Source: Amycolatopsis lexingtonensis
GTDB taxonomy: Bacteria > Actinomycetota > Actinomycetes > Mycobacteriales > Pseudonocardiaceae
Direction of reading: 5' to 3'
DNA length: 64,000 bases
Assembly (NCBI RefSeq): GCF_014873755.1
Contig: NZ_JADBEG010000001.1
Coordinates: 1,552,501-1,616,500 of the forward strand
A program made the translations under genes and the position numbers. Below, piece after piece: positions 43,799-53,977 of the stretch. Under the pieces are notes generated by a model. The model did no database searches. It was not told the origin of the DNA and worked only from the letters and a program-made list of their open reading frames with translations. Position 1 is the stretch's first letter. The number at the start of each line of letters is the position of its first letter.

Positions 43799-45427
43799 GT
43801 GGGAGAACCACTAACCGTCGGCGTCGACTTCGGCACGCTGTCGGGCCGCGCGGTGGTCGTGCGCGTGGCCGACGGCGCCGAGCTGGGCAGCGCGGTCTTC
43901 GAGTACCCGCACGGAGTGCTCGACGAGACGCTGCCCGCCACCGGTCGTGCGCTGCCGCCGGACTGGGCGCTGCAGGTGCCCGCGGACTACGTCGGAGTGC
44001 TCCGCGAAGCCGTCCCGGCGGCGTTGCGGGACGCGGGTGCCGACGCGGGCGACGTCATCGGCATCGGCACCGACTTCACCGCGTGCACGATGGTGCCGAC
44101 GACCGCGGACGGCACGCCGCTGTGCGAGCTGCCCGGGTTCGAAGGCGACCCGCACGCGTACGTGAAGCTGTGGAAGCACCACTCGGCCCAGCCGCAGGCC
44201 GACCGGATCAACGAGCTGGCCCGCACCCGCGGCGAGAAGTGGCTGCCGCGCTACGGCGGGCTGATCTCCTCGGAGTGGGAGTTCGCCAAGGGACTCCAGG
44301 TGTTCGAAGAGGCGCCCGAGGTCTACGGCGCCATGCGGCACTGGGTCGAAGCGGCCGACTGGATCGTCTGGCAGCTGACCGGGACCTACGTCCGCAACGC
44401 GTGCACCGCCGGGTACAAGGGCATCCTGCAGGACGGCCAGTACCCGAGCCGCGACTTCCTCCGCGAGCTGGCGCCGGGCTTCGAGTCCTTCGTGGCCGAC
44501 AAGCTCGAACACCCCTTGGGGCAGCTGGGTGCCCGCGCGGGGTCGCTGTCGGCGGAAGCGGCGGCGTGGACCGGGTTGCCCGAAGGCATCGCGGTCGCCG
44601 TCGGCAACGTCGACGCGCACGTCACCGCCCCCGCGGCGAACGCCGTCGAGCCCGGCCAGATGGTCGCGATCATGGGCACCTCGACGTGCCACGTGATGAA
44701 CGGTGCCGACCTGCGCGAGGTCCCCGGCATGTGCGGGGTCGTCGACGGCGGGATCGTGACCGGGCTCTGGGGCTACGAAGCCGGGCAGAGCGGCGTCGGC
44801 GACATCTTCGGCTGGTTCACCGAGCACTTCGCGCCGGCCGGCCACGACGAGCTCACCCGGCTCGCCGCGCAGCAGGAGATCGGCGAGCACGGGCTCGTCG
44901 CGCTGGACTGGCACAGCGGCAACCGGTCGGTGCTCGTCGACCACGAGCTGTCCGGCGTGATCGTCGGCCAGACCCTCGCCACCCGCCCCGAAGACGTCTA
45001 CCGCGCCCTGCTGGAGGCCACGGCGTTCGGCACCCGCAAGATCATCGAGACCTTCGGCGAGGCCGGCGTCCCGGTCACCGAGCTGATCATCGCGGGCGGG
45101 CTGGTCAAGAACGCGCTGCTCATGCAGATCTACGCCGACGTCACCAACCTGCCGCTGTCGGTCATCGGCTCCGAGCAGGGCCCCGCGCTCGGCTCGGCCA
45201 TGCACGCGGCCGTCGCCGCCGGAGCCCACGCGGACATCCGCGCGGCCGCCGCGGCGATGGGCTCCGTGCGGCGCGCGGTCTACCAGCCGGTGCCCGCGCA
45301 CGTCGCCGCCTACGACGAGCTGTACGCCGAATACACGACGCTGCACGACTACTTCGGCCGTGGCGGCAACGATGTCATGCACCGGCTCGCCGCCCGCCGC
45401 CGTGAAATCGCGAAGGGACGGTCCTGA
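43799..45427 (+). CDS. araB: L-ribulokinase
   Basis: A 542-residue FGGY-family kinase phosphorylating L-ribulose to L-ribulose 5-phosphate. The N-terminal ATP/sugar motif is [17 protein letters not shown]. Substrate-side motifs include [10 protein letters not shown] and [16 protein letters not shown], and the C-terminal signature is [20 protein letters not shown]. The length matches AraB. The GTG start at 43799 follows GGAGAGAGG. Its TGA overlaps the ATG of araD by one base. Confidence 0.93.
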   Translation: MGEPLTVGVDFGTLSGRAVVVRVADGAELGSAVFEYPHGVLDETLPATGRALPPDWALQVPADYVGVLREAVPAALRDAGADAGDVIGIGTDFTACTMVPTTADGTPLCELPGFEGDPHAYVKLWKHHSAQPQADRINELARTRGEKWLPRYGGLISSEWEFAKGLQVFEEAPEVYGAMRHWVEAADWIVWQLTGTYVRNACTAGYKGILQDGQYPSRDFLRELAPGFESFVADKLEHPLGQLGARAGSLSAEAAAWTGLPEGIAVAVGNVDAHVTAPAANAVEPGQMVAIMGTSTCHVMNGADLREVPGMCGVVDGGIVTGLWGYEAGQSGVGDIFGWFTEHFAPAGHDELTRLAAQQEIGEHGLVALDWHSGNRSVLVDHELSGVIVGQTLATRPEDVYRALLEATAFGTRKIIETFGEAGVPVTELIIAGGLVKNALLMQIYADVTNLPLSVIGSEQGPALGSAMHAAVAAGAHADIRAAAAAMGSVRRAVYQPVPAHVAAYDELYAEYTTLHDYFGRGGNDVMHRLAARRREIAKGRS

Positions 45428-46104
45428 TGTCGTTGACCGACGAAGTGCTCGACACCGTCGCGGAACTGCGGGAGACCGTGGCGAACCTGCACGGCGAGCT
45501 GACCCGCAACGCGCTGGTCATCTGGACCGCGGGCAACGTCTCCGCGCGCGTGCCCGGCCGCGACCTGATGGTCATCAAGCCCTCGGGGGTGTCCTACGAC
45601 GACCTGTCCGCCGAAAGCATGGTCGTCACCGACCTGCACGGCGAACTCGTGCACGGCGACCTCGCGCCGTCGTCGGACACCGCCGCGCACGCCTACGTCT
45701 ACCGGCACATGCCCGAGGTCGGCGGCGTCGTCCACACGCACTCGACGTACGCGACGGCGTGGGCCGCGCGCGGCGAGCCGATCCCGTGCGTGCTCACGAT
45801 GATCGCCGACGAGTTCGGCGGGGAGGTCCCGGTCGGGCCGTTCGCCCTGATCGGCGACGACTCCATCGGCCGCGGCATCGTCGAAACGCTTCGCGCGAGC
45901 CGGTCGCCGGCCGTGCTCATGCGCAACCACGGGCCGTTCACCGTCGGCCGCACCGCCCGCGACGCCGTCAAGGCCGCGGTGATGGTCGAGGACGTGGCCC
46001 GCACCGTCCACAAGGCCTTCGAGCTGGGCACGCCCGAACCCCTGCCGCCCGAGGACGTCGACCGGCTCTACGCCCGGTACCAGAACGTCTACGGCCAGCA
46101 CTGA
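45427..46104 (+). CDS. araD: L-ribulose-5-phosphate 4-epimerase
   Basis: A 225-residue class II aldolase-family epimerase converting L-ribulose 5-phosphate to D-xylulose 5-phosphate. It has the phosphate-binding [16 protein letters not shown], and the zinc-site [14 protein letters not shown] with its His pair plus a later His in [10 protein letters not shown]. The start shares a base with the araB stop (TGATG). The order araB-araD-araA completes the arabinose pathway. Confidence 0.92.
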   Translation: MSLTDEVLDTVAELRETVANLHGELTRNALVIWTAGNVSARVPGRDLMVIKPSGVSYDDLSAESMVVTDLHGELVHGDLAPSSDTAAHAYVYRHMPEVGGVVHTHSTYATAWAARGEPIPCVLTMIADEFGGEVPVGPFALIGDDSIGRGIVETLRASRSPAVLMRNHGPFTVGRTARDAVKAAVMVEDVARTVHKAFELGTPEPLPPEDVDRLYARYQNVYGQH

Positions 46105-46118
46105 TATCGAGGAGAACG

Positions 46119-47618
46119 ATGACCCGCGCGTCGAAACCCCAGCTCTGGTTCCTCACCGGGAGCCAGGCCCTCTACGGCGAGGAGACCCTCGAACAGGTCG
46201 CCGGCCAGTCCCTGCGCATCCAGCAGCTGCTGGCCGCCTCCGGCGGGCTCCCCGCCGAGATCGTCGGCAAGCCGGTGCTGACCGAGTCCGCGTCCATCCG
46301 GCGCGTCCTGCAGGAAGCCAACGCCGACGCGGCCTGCGTCGGCGTGATCGCGTGGATGCACACCTTCTCGCCGGCGAAGATGTGGATCACCGGGCTGGAC
46401 GCGCTGCGCAAGCCGCTGCTGCACCTGCACACCCAGCTCAACGAAGCCCTGCCGTGGTCCACCATCGACATGGACTTCATGAACCTCAACCAGGCCGCGC
46501 ACGGCGACCGCGAGTTCGGGTTCATCCAGACGCGCCTCGGCGTGCCGCGCAAGACCGTCGCCGGGCACGTGTCCGACCCGGCCGTGGTGGCGCGGATCGA
46601 CGCGTGGGCGCGGGCCGCGATCGGCGCCGACCACCTGCGCAACCTCCGGCTGGCCCGGTTCGGCGACAACATGCGCGACGTCGCCGTCACCGAGGGGGAC
46701 AAGGTCGAGGCGGAGCTGCGGTTCGGCGTCTCGGTCAACACCTACGGCGTCAACGACCTGGTCGAGGTCGTGGACTCGGTGTCCGATGTGGATTCGCTCG
46801 TGGCCCGGTACGCCGAGGACTACGACGTCGTCCCGGACCTGGCGGCCGGGGGAGCGCGGCACGAGTCGCTGCGCTACGCGGCGAAGATCGAAGCCGGGCT
46901 GCGGAAGTTCCTCGCCGACGGCGGCTTCGGCGCGTTCACCACGAACTTCGAGGACCTCGGCGGCCTGCGCCAGCTCCCCGGCCTGGCCGTGCAGCGGCTG
47001 ATGGCCGACGGCTACGGCTTCGGCGGCGAAGGCGACTGGAAGACCTCGGCGCTGCTGGCCGCGGTCAAGGCGATGAGCGTCGGGTCCGACCGGGGCACGT
47101 CGTTCATGGAGGACTACACCTACCACTTCGGGCCGGGCACGCCGAAGATCCTCGGCGCCCACATGCTCGAAGTCTGCCCTAGCATCGCCGCCGCGAAGCC
47201 GTCGTGCGAGATCCACGCGCTCGGCATCGGCGGCCGCGAGGACCCGGTCCGGCTGGTGTTCGACGCCAAGCCCGGCCCTGGCGTCACGCTGGGCCTGGTC
47301 GACCTCGGCGACCGGTTCCGCCTGGTGGCCAACGAGATCGAGGTCGTCGCGCCGGACGAGCCGCTGCCGAACCTGCCCGTGGCGCGGGCGGTCTGGGAGC
47401 CGGCGCCGTCGCTGTCGACGTCCGCGGAGTCGTGGATCACCGCGGGCGGCCCGCACCACACCGTGCTCACCCAGGCCGTGAGCACCGAATCCCTTCGCGA
47501 CTTCGCGAACCTGCTCGGCGTCGAGCTGCTGGTGATCGACAAGGACACCACGCCGCACGACTTCGCCGACCGCATCCGCTGGAACCAGGCGTACCACCGC
47601 CTCGCCCAGGGTTTCTGA
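46119..47618 (+). CDS. araA: L-arabinose isomerase
   Basis: A 499-residue cytosolic isomerase converting L-arabinose to L-ribulose. The N-terminus [19 protein letters not shown], the metal-site region [19 protein letters not shown] and FMEDYTYHF, and the C-terminal His-rich [14 protein letters not shown] are as in AraA. The length is normal. The ATG follows GAGGAGA 14 bp after araD. Confidence 0.95.
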   Translation: MTRASKPQLWFLTGSQALYGEETLEQVAGQSLRIQQLLAASGGLPAEIVGKPVLTESASIRRVLQEANADAACVGVIAWMHTFSPAKMWITGLDALRKPLLHLHTQLNEALPWSTIDMDFMNLNQAAHGDREFGFIQTRLGVPRKTVAGHVSDPAVVARIDAWARAAIGADHLRNLRLARFGDNMRDVAVTEGDKVEAELRFGVSVNTYGVNDLVEVVDSVSDVDSLVARYAEDYDVVPDLAAGGARHESLRYAAKIEAGLRKFLADGGFGAFTTNFEDLGGLRQLPGLAVQRLMADGYGFGGEGDWKTSALLAAVKAMSVGSDRGTSFMEDYTYHFGPGTPKILGAHMLEVCPSIAAAKPSCEIHALGIGGREDPVRLVFDAKPGPGVTLGLVDLGDRFRLVANEIEVVAPDEPLPNLPVARAVWEPAPSLSTSAESWITAGGPHHTVLTQAVSTESLRDFANLLGVELLVIDKDTTPHDFADRIRWNQAYHRLAQGF

Positions 47619-47635
47619 GAAAGGAATACGGAACA

Positions 47636-48739
47636 ATGAAGTTCACCAGAGGAATCGCGGCGCTCGCGGCCGCGGGGCTCGTGCTCACGTTGTCCGCGTG
47701 CGGCTCGAGCCAGAAGACCGCGGACCAGGCGGCCCCGTCCGGCACGAGCGCGGCGGGCGGCCTGGTCGGCGTCACGATGCCGACGAAGTCGTCGGAGCGC
47801 TGGATCCACGACGGCGACAACATCAAGTCGGCGCTGGAGAAGCTCGGGTACAAGGTCGACCTGCAGTACGCCGAGAACGACATCCCCACCCAGGTGAACC
47901 AGATCGAGAACCAGATCACCAAGGGCGCCAAGCTGCTGGTCATCGCCTCGATCGACGGCACCGCCATCACCACCCAGCTGCAGGAGGCGGCCGACCGCAA
48001 GATCCCGGTCATCGCCTACGACCGGCTGATCCGCAACTCGCCGAACGTCGACTACTACGCCACGTTCGACAACTTCAAGGTCGGCGTCGAGCAGGCGAAC
48101 TCGCTGGTCAAGGGCCTGGGTAACGGCCCGGGGCCGTTCAACGTCGAGCTGTTCGCCGGTTCCCCGGACGACAACAACGCCACCTTCTTCTTCAACGGCG
48201 CGATGTCCGTCCTCAAGCCGCTGATGGACAGCGGCAAGCTGGTCGTCAAGAGCGGGCAGACCGACTTCGCCCGCGCGGCCATCCTGCGCTGGGACCCGGC
48301 CACCGCGCAGCGGCGCATGGAGGACCTGCTCACCAAGACCTACACCGGTGGCGCGAAGGTCGCGGGCGTGCTTTCGCCGTACGACGGCCTGTCGATCGGC
48401 ATCCTGTCGGCGCTGAAGAGCAACGGCTACGGCACCGCCGGCCAGCCCTACCCGATCGTCACCGGGCAGGACGCCGAGGTCGCCTCGGTCAAGTCGATCA
48501 TCGCCGGTGAGCAGTACTCGACGGTGTTCAAGGACACCCGCAAGCTGGCCGACACCACCGTCAAGATGGCCGACTCCGTCCTCAAGGGACAGAAGCCCGA
48601 GGTCAACAACACCACGGACTACGAGAACGGCAAGAAGGTCGTCCCGTCGTTCCTGCTGCAGCCGGTGACCGTGGACAAGTCCAACTACCAGAAGGAGCTG
48701 GTGGACTCCGGCTACTACACGGCAGGTCAGCTGAAATGA
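47636..48739 (+). CDS. chvE: ChvE-type multiple-sugar binding lipoprotein
   Basis: A 367-residue exported lipoprotein with lipobox LTLSACG (Cys about 22). The type I binding-protein core has [37 protein letters not shown] and [17 protein letters not shown], characteristic of the ChvE/GguX arabinose, galactose and glucose binding group. It lies 17 bp after araA and overlaps the ATPase gene by 4 bp. With araBDA it should deliver L-arabinose. Confidence 0.88.
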   Translation: MKFTRGIAALAAAGLVLTLSACGSSQKTADQAAPSGTSAAGGLVGVTMPTKSSERWIHDGDNIKSALEKLGYKVDLQYAENDIPTQVNQIENQITKGAKLLVIASIDGTAITTQLQEAADRKIPVIAYDRLIRNSPNVDYYATFDNFKVGVEQANSLVKGLGNGPGPFNVELFAGSPDDNNATFFFNGAMSVLKPLMDSGKLVVKSGQTDFARAAILRWDPATAQRRMEDLLTKTYTGGAKVAGVLSPYDGLSIGILSALKSNGYGTAGQPYPIVTGQDAEVASVKSIIAGEQYSTVFKDTRKLADTTVKMADSVLKGQKPEVNNTTDYENGKKVVPSFLLQPVTVDKSNYQKELVDSGYYTAGQLK

Positions 48740-50256
48740 CCGAACTACTCGGCATGCGCGGGATCACCAAGACCTTCCCCGGGGTCAAGGCGCTGTCCGA
48801 CGTCACGCTTTCCGTGCGCCAAGGGGAGATCCACGCGATCTGCGGGGAAAACGGCGCCGGGAAGTCCACCCTGATGAAGGTGCTTTCGGGCGTCTACCCC
48901 CACGGGACGTATGACGGCGAGATCACCTTCGACGGGCAGCGGTGCGAGTTCGGGTCGGTGCGCGACAGCGAGCGGCGCGGGATCGTGATCATCCACCAGG
49001 AACTCGCGCTGTGCGGCCAGTTGTCGATCGCGGAGAACATCTTCCTCGGCAACGAGCAGCACAAGCGGGGCTGGATCGACTGGAACCGCACCAACCACGA
49101 GGCCGACGCGCTCCTGCGGCGCGTCGGCCTCGCCGAAAACGCCACGCGGGCGGTGCAGGAGCTCGGGGTCGGCAAGCAGCAGCTCGTCGAGATCGCGAAA
49201 GCGCTGTCCAAAGAGGTGAAGCTGCTCATCCTCGACGAGCCCACCGCGGCGCTCAACGACGACGACTCGGCCCACCTGCTCGACCTGCTGCGCGGGCTGC
49301 GCGACGAGGGCGTCACCTGCGTGATCATCTCGCACAAGCTGGGCGAGGTGACCGCGATCGCCGACACCGTCACGATCCTGCGCGACGGCAAGACGATCGA
49401 GACGCTGGACGCGGCCGGGCTGACCGAGGAACGCATCATCACCGGCATGGTGGGGCGCGACCTCGAGCACCGGTTCCCGCCCCGGGAACCGGACATCGGC
49501 GAAGAGGTGCTGCGGATCGAGGACTGGACCGTGCACAGCCCGACCCAGGCCGGCCGGGTGATCGTCGAAAACGCGTCGCTTTCGCTGCGGCGCGGGGAGA
49601 TCGTCGGCCTGGCCGGGCTGATGGGCGCGGGCCGCACCGAGCTCGCGATGAGCGTGTTCGGCCGGTCCTACGGCAAGGACATCTCCGGGCGGATCATCAA
49701 GCACGGCAAGGAGATCGACGTCCGGTCGGTGCAGGACGCCGTCCGCCACGGCATCGCCTACGCCACCGAGGACCGGAAGCGCTACGGGCTCAACCTGATC
49801 GAGGACATCCAGCGCAACGTGTCCGCGGCCGGGCTGGGCAAGCTGGCGAAGCGGGGGTGGGTGAACGAACACGCCGAGCACGACACGGCCGCCCGCTACC
49901 ACCGCGACCTGCGGATCAAGGCACCGTCCGTGCGCAGCGTCACCGGGAAGCTCTCCGGCGGCAACCAGCAGAAGGTCGTGCTGGCCAAGTGGATCTTCAC
50001 CGACCCGGACGTGCTGATCCTCGACGAGCCGACCCGCGGCATCGACGTCGGCGCGAAGTTCGAGATCTACACGATCATCAACGAGCTGGCCGCGCAGGGG
50101 AAGGCCGTGCTGGTCATCTCCTCCGAGCTGCCGGAGCTGCTCGGGCTCTGCGACCGGATCTACGCGCTCTCGGCGGGCCGGATCACCGGCGAGGCGACCC
50201 GCGAACAAGCCACCCAGGAACTGCTCATGCAGTACATGACCAAGGAACGGCAATGA
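48736..50256 (+). CDS. gguA: Multiple-sugar ABC transporter ATPase (GguA/MmsA type)
   Basis: A 506-residue double-NBD ATPase. NBD1 (about 4-240) has Walker [10 protein letters not shown] and [15 protein letters not shown]2 (about 255-500) has the degenerate P-loop [19 protein letters not shown] and [11 protein letters not shown]. It overlaps the preceding gene by 4 bp (ATGA) and the permease gene by 4 bp. Together they form a CUT2 transporter of the ChvE-GguAB type. Confidence 0.92.
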   Translation: MTELLGMRGITKTFPGVKALSDVTLSVRQGEIHAICGENGAGKSTLMKVLSGVYPHGTYDGEITFDGQRCEFGSVRDSERRGIVIIHQELALCGQLSIAENIFLGNEQHKRGWIDWNRTNHEADALLRRVGLAENATRAVQELGVGKQQLVEIAKALSKEVKLLILDEPTAALNDDDSAHLLDLLRGLRDEGVTCVIISHKLGEVTAIADTVTILRDGKTIETLDAAGLTEERIITGMVGRDLEHRFPPREPDIGEEVLRIEDWTVHSPTQAGRVIVENASLSLRRGEIVGLAGLMGAGRTELAMSVFGRSYGKDISGRIIKHGKEIDVRSVQDAVRHGIAYATEDRKRYGLNLIEDIQRNVSAAGLGKLAKRGWVNEHAEHDTAARYHRDLRIKAPSVRSVTGKLSGGNQQKVVLAKWIFTDPDVLILDEPTRGIDVGAKFEIYTIINELAAQGKAVLVISSELPELLGLCDRIYALSAGRITGEATREQATQELLMQYMTKERQ

Positions 50257-51473
50257 CCACGACCGAAGCGCGGCCCGCCGCGCCCCCGGCCGAGCGCTCC
50301 GCCCGGCGGATCTCGATCAACCCGCGCCAGAGCGGTATCTACGTCGCGTTCGCGCTGATCGTGGTGCTGTTCGAGGTGCTCACCGGCGGCGCGCTGCTGG
50401 AACCGCAGAACATCTCCAACATCATCGTGCAGAACAGCTACGTGCTGATCCTCGCGATCGGGATGATCCTGGTGATCATCTCCGGGCACATCGACCTCTC
50501 GGCCGGTTCGGTCGTGGCGATGACTGGCGCGGTGTCGGCGGTGCTGATGGTGAACTGGCAGCTGCCGTGGTTCTGGGCGGTGCTGATCACCCTCGTCGTC
50601 GGCGCGGTGATCGGCGCGTGGCAGGGTTACTGGGTCGCCTACTTCGGGATCCCGGCGTTCATCGTGACGCTCGCCGGCATGCTGGCGTTTCGGGCGCTGA
50701 CCCTGACGGTGCTGGGCAACCAGGGCATCGGGCCGTTCCCGGACGCCATCCGCACGCTGTCGAACGGCTTCACCGACGGCTACCTCGGCAACATCGGCCT
50801 CGGCCCGCTCGGCGGCGCCGACCTGGTGTCGCTGCTCGCCGGCGTCGCGGCGGTGGCCGGGATCGCGTTCACGCAGTGGCGGAAGCGCTCGGCGCGGCTG
50901 GGCTACGGCCAGGACGTCGACCCGTTCGGAGTGTTCGTCCTGAAGATCGTGGGGATCGCCGTACTGGTGCTCGCGCTGGTCGTGCAGCTGGCGCGGTTCA
51001 AGAACCTGCCCTGGGTGCTGATCCTGCTGGCGGCGCTGGTGCTCGGCTACTCGCTGGTGGCCGGGAAGTCGGTGTTCGGCAGGCACATCTACGCCGTGGG
51101 CGGCAACCTGCAGGCCGCGACGCTCTCGGGCGTCAAGGTCAAGTCGGTGACGTTCTGGATCTTCGTCAACATGGGCGTCCTGGCGGCGCTGGCCGGGATC
51201 ATCTTCGCGGGCCGGCTCAACCAGGCGGGTCCGACGGCGGGCGTCAACTTCGAACTGGACGCGATCGCGGCGGCGTTCATCGGCGGCGCGGCGGTCCAGG
51301 GCGGCGTCGGCAAGGTGGTCGGCGCAATCACCGGCGGCCTGATCATGGCGGTCATCAACAACGGCATGTCCCTGATCGGCGCACCGAGCGAGCGGGTGAT
51401 GCTGGTGAAGGGCGTCGTGCTGCTGGCGGCCGTAGCGTACGACATCTGGACGAAACGCCGCGCGGCCTCCTGA
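50253..51473 (+). CDS. gguB: Multiple-sugar ABC transporter permease (GguB/MmsB type)
   Basis: A 406-residue membrane protein with about 10-12 hydrophobic segments and the CUT2 motif [21 protein letters not shown]. It has an internal cytosolic loop ([16 protein letters not shown]) and the ATPase-contact region [18 protein letters not shown]. It is last gene of the ara operon; a strong hairpin follows 12 bp after the stop. One permease gene implies a homodimeric channel. Confidence 0.92.
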   Translation: MTTTEARPAAPPAERSARRISINPRQSGIYVAFALIVVLFEVLTGGALLEPQNISNIIVQNSYVLILAIGMILVIISGHIDLSAGSVVAMTGAVSAVLMVNWQLPWFWAVLITLVVGAVIGAWQGYWVAYFGIPAFIVTLAGMLAFRALTLTVLGNQGIGPFPDAIRTLSNGFTDGYLGNIGLGPLGGADLVSLLAGVAAVAGIAFTQWRKRSARLGYGQDVDPFGVFVLKIVGIAVLVLALVVQLARFKNLPWVLILLAALVLGYSLVAGKSVFGRHIYAVGGNLQAATLSGVKVKSVTFWIFVNMGVLAALAGIIFAGRLNQAGPTAGVNFELDAIAAAFIGGAAVQGGVGKVVGAITGGLIMAVINNGMSLIGAPSERVMLVKGVVLLAAVAYDIWTKRRAAS

Positions 51474-51484
51474 GGTCCATTCGC

Positions 51485-51526
51485 CGAAAAGGGGCTTTCC
51501 CCCGTTGCGGGGAAAGCCCCTTTTCG
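51485..51526 (+). terminator. Strong hairpin ending the ara operon
   Basis: Sixteen-bp perfect arms (CGAAAAGGGGCTTTCC) with a 10-base loop; the 3' arm ends in CCCCTTTTCG. A classical position just after the last gene. Confidence 0.8.
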
Positions 51527-51606
51527 AACTTCTCGAAATGCTTGACCGGGTGCTAACGGGACGGTCATAGTGCTGGTGATTCCCTCACCAGTGGAGGACC
51601 CATCCC

Positions 51607-52299
51607 ATGCACAAAGTCGTGCGTTCCCTTGTGGTTTCCTTGACCGTGGCCGCTTCGGTGGCCACTTCGGCCGGTGTCGCAACAGCTGCGACGTGGTCGT
51701 CTTCGGACAAATGGGCGACCTGGTCCAACGGCGGTTACACCGTCCGCAACGACGTCTGGGGCAGTGGCGCCGGCCCGCAGACCATCTGGGCGAATTCGTA
51801 TTCCAACTGGGGTGTCTGGTCGGATCAGCCGAACACCGGCGGCGTGAAGTCGTACCCGCATTCGGCGAAGAACGTCGGCAAGAAGCTGAGCGCGCTCGGA
51901 AAGGTGTCGAGCAGCTTCAACGTCAGCCGTCCCGGCAGTGGCGCTTACGAGACCGCGTACGACATCTGGGCGGACAACAACGCCTACGAAACGATGCTGT
52001 GGATGAACAAGCAGGGCGCGGTGGGCCCGCTCGGCAGCAAGCAGACCACCGCGACGGTCGGCGGGCACACCTGGGACGTCTACAAGGGATCGAACGGCTC
52101 GAACGCGGTGTTCTCGTTCGTGCGCACGTCGAACACCGACGCGGGCACGGTCGACGTTCTCGCGGTGCTGAACTGGATCCGTGCCCGCGGGTGGTTCGGT
52201 GACGTGACGCTCGGCGAAGTCCAGTTCGGCTTCGAGATCACCTCGTCCGCCGGGGGACTGGACTTCGCCGCGAACAGCTATTCCGTCACTTCGTCCTGA
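51607..52299 (+). CDS. Secreted GH12 endoglucanase/xyloglucanase
   Basis: A 230-residue exported enzyme. It has a signal peptide (about 1-28) and one GH12 jelly-roll domain with nucleophile Glu128 in NNAYETMLWM and acid/base Glu210 in VQFGFEITSSAGGLDF. The conserved NVWG-type start (NDVWGSGAGPQTIW) is also there. GH12 enzymes cut beta-1,4-glucans or xyloglucan. There is no binding module. GTGGAGGA precedes the ATG. It is convergent with the second DUF1996 gene with only 4 bp between the stops. A GCTAAC half-site (about 51553) may mark regulation by the LacI set, but this is weak. Confidence 0.88.
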   Translation: MHKVVRSLVVSLTVAASVATSAGVATAATWSSSDKWATWSNGGYTVRNDVWGSGAGPQTIWANSYSNWGVWSDQPNTGGVKSYPHSAKNVGKKLSALGKVSSSFNVSRPGSGAYETAYDIWADNNAYETMLWMNKQGAVGPLGSKQTTATVGGHTWDVYKGSNGSNAVFSFVRTSNTDAGTVDVLAVLNWIRARGWFGDVTLGEVQFGFEITSSAGGLDFAANSYSVTSS

Positions 52300-52303
52300 C
52301 TCG

Positions 52304-53749
52304 CTACTGCGAACAGCGCTTGCCGGTGTTGATGCAGTTGACCACCTGGTTCATCAGGCGCTGGCCCATGACGTTGGCGAAGTCGTCGTGGTCCGAGCGC
52401 GGGTTGTGGCTCTCCTGCGGGAAGGCGTCCACTTTGTACTGGCCCTTCACCTGGACGTCGTGCGGGATGTCGTAGACCAGCTTGATGACCAGCTGCGGCA
52501 CGTTCTTGAAGCCCTGCGGGCACTTGCCCCGCTGGTCGGCGAACACGATGTGCGTGCGGTGGTTCGCGCTGTCGATGTTCTTGCCGTCCCAGCAGTTCGG
52601 GAACGCGTGGATCCGCTCGACCCGGCTGTTCTGCGGGCAGATCGGGTAGTGGTCGGTCAGCCGGTCCTCGAACCCGGTGCACGTCCAGCTGGGCCGGGCG
52701 TTGGCCGGGCCGTTGGTGCTCTGCTTGGCGTCGCCGTAGAGGATGCGGAGGAACTGCGGCATCGCGACGACCTTGCTCGCGCCGCCGCTGGTGAACGTGA
52801 TCGTCGCCGAGCGGACCCGCTGGATCTCGCCGTCGTTGCCGGCCACTTCGTTCTTGTCGTTTACGCCGGGGAGTTCCGCGGGCTGGCCGGTGCTGTTCTG
52901 GCCGCCGTTGTCGAGCCCGCCCTGGCCGTTCTGCTTGAGCACGCACGCGGCGAGCCCGCCCAGGTTGGTGGGTTTCGCCGCGCGGCGGCCGATCGCGATG
53001 GCGATCCGGTCGATCGTCGCCGCGCGCTTGTCCTTGAGCGGGCCGACGACGGCGTTCTGGATGTCCTGCGGCGTCTTGAGGTCGCCGTTCGCGATCCGCT
53101 TGTTCGCCTCGTCGATCTGCGTGTCGAGCAGGTCGAGGTTGCGGTTCACCTCGTCCATGGCCTGGTCGGGGACGTCGGGCAGCTTGCTCGCGACGTCGGG
53201 GCAGTCGACCTGGGTGCTCGCCTTGTCCTTCGCGCTGCCGGCCCGGTCGGGCTGGGTCGCGGGCGGGTTCTTCTCCTCGTCGCCGGTGTCGATGCGCACG
53301 ACCGGCCAGAAGTAGGCGGACTTGTCGCCGTTCTTGCATGTCGTCCCGGCCTTGACCAGGCTCTTGTTGTTCGAGTCGGCGTTCGTCGACAGGTTGCCGA
53401 CGTAGTCGTGCAGGTGCTGGGCACCGTTCTTGATGCCCGGCTGGGCGATGAAGTTGTCGGGGTTGAAGTGCTGGTTTTCGTTGCGGCCGCAGTCGACGGT
53501 GAACGTGCCGCGCGCGCCTTGTCTCTGCAGCGCTTTGTTCACGTTAACACCGCTGGGGACCTTCGCGATGTCGAGGAAGAACGACGGATCGGCCTCGTCG
53601 GCGCTGGCCTCGCCGGTGCGCCCGGCGGTGGTCGCGACGACGATGCCGCCGACGGCGAGCGCGAGGGCGAGACCGCCGGTCGCGATCTTCGTGCGGCGGG
53701 TGATGCGATGCCTGCCCGTGGCGGGAGTGCGGGTGGTTTTCCGGGCCAT
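52304..53749 (-). CDS. Secreted/membrane-anchored DUF1996 protein (copy 2)
   Basis: A 481-residue paralogue of the protein at 3011-4438. The N-terminal signal region is almost identical (RRTKIATGGLALALAVGG), as are the core motifs (VDCGRNENQHFNPDNF, AQHLHDYVGNLSTNAD, SCT-type GTTCKNGDKSAYFWPVV, NCWDGKNIDSANHRTH). The two differ mainly in a short N-terminal segment (VNVNKALQRQGARG here) and in the central Gln/Asn/Pro-rich insert. The function is unknown. ATG at 53749 follows GAGGTGA. A shared promoter-like sequence lies about 170 bp upstream of both genes. Confidence 0.85.
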   Translation of the reverse strand: MARKTTRTPATGRHRITRRTKIATGGLALALAVGGIVVATTAGRTGEASADEADPSFFLDIAKVPSGVNVNKALQRQGARGTFTVDCGRNENQHFNPDNFIAQPGIKNGAQHLHDYVGNLSTNADSNNKSLVKAGTTCKNGDKSAYFWPVVRIDTGDEEKNPPATQPDRAGSAKDKASTQVDCPDVASKLPDVPDQAMDEVNRNLDLLDTQIDEANKRIANGDLKTPQDIQNAVVGPLKDKRAATIDRIAIAIGRRAAKPTNLGGLAACVLKQNGQGGLDNGGQNSTGQPAELPGVNDKNEVAGNDGEIQRVRSATITFTSGGASKVVAMPQFLRILYGDAKQSTNGPANARPSWTCTGFEDRLTDHYPICPQNSRVERIHAFPNCWDGKNIDSANHRTHIVFADQRGKCPQGFKNVPQLVIKLVYDIPHDVQVKGQYKVDAFPQESHNPRSDHDDFANVMGQRLMNQVVNCINTGKRCSQ

Positions 53750-53907
53750 GGTCACCTCGTTCGGTTTTCCGGGCGCGCTGGAGTGCAGCTGCGTGCCCGG
53801 TGGGGAGACGCGCGGAACCCGGGGGAGTGCCACCGCGTCCGGGGCACTGGTTCCGGCACTGGCAGAAACGGCTCCCGTCGAGGGGCGGTTCAAGCGCCGA
53901 TTCGCGC

Positions 53908-53932
53908 GTTACCGTTTCGTTATTTATGGAAG
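53908..53932. promoter_or_regulatory. Conserved promoter-region element of DUF1996 genes
   Basis: GTTACCGTTTCGTTATTTAT followed by GGAAG resembles GGTTATCGTTCCGTTATGGA at 4611-4630 before the other DUF1996 gene. AACG-type direct repeats on the minus strand recall MtrA-like sites. Role inferred. Confidence 0.4.
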
Positions 53933-53956
53933 GTGAACGAAGTTCACGTCTGCCGG

Positions 53957-53970
53957 TGTGATCGCTAACA
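53957..53970. promoter_or_regulatory. Hybrid operator TGTGATCGCTAACA
   Basis: The left half TGTGA matches the ara operator (39935) and the right half CTAACA matches the lacI-2 type operator. The site ends 7 bp before the start codon of the HTH-less LacI-family gene. Confidence 0.6.
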
Positions 53971-53977
53971 TCGACCC

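Noticed and set aside
51551..51558. GCTAAC half-site before the GH12 gene
   Set aside because: Only one half of the TGTTANCGCTAACA palindrome is present, so LacI control of the GH12 gene is not supported.
53531..53546. TGTTCACGTTAACA resembling the LacI operators
   Set aside because: It lies inside the DUF1996 copy 2 coding region (codons for VNVN), more than 200 bp from the start, and one half-site deviates. Probably chance.
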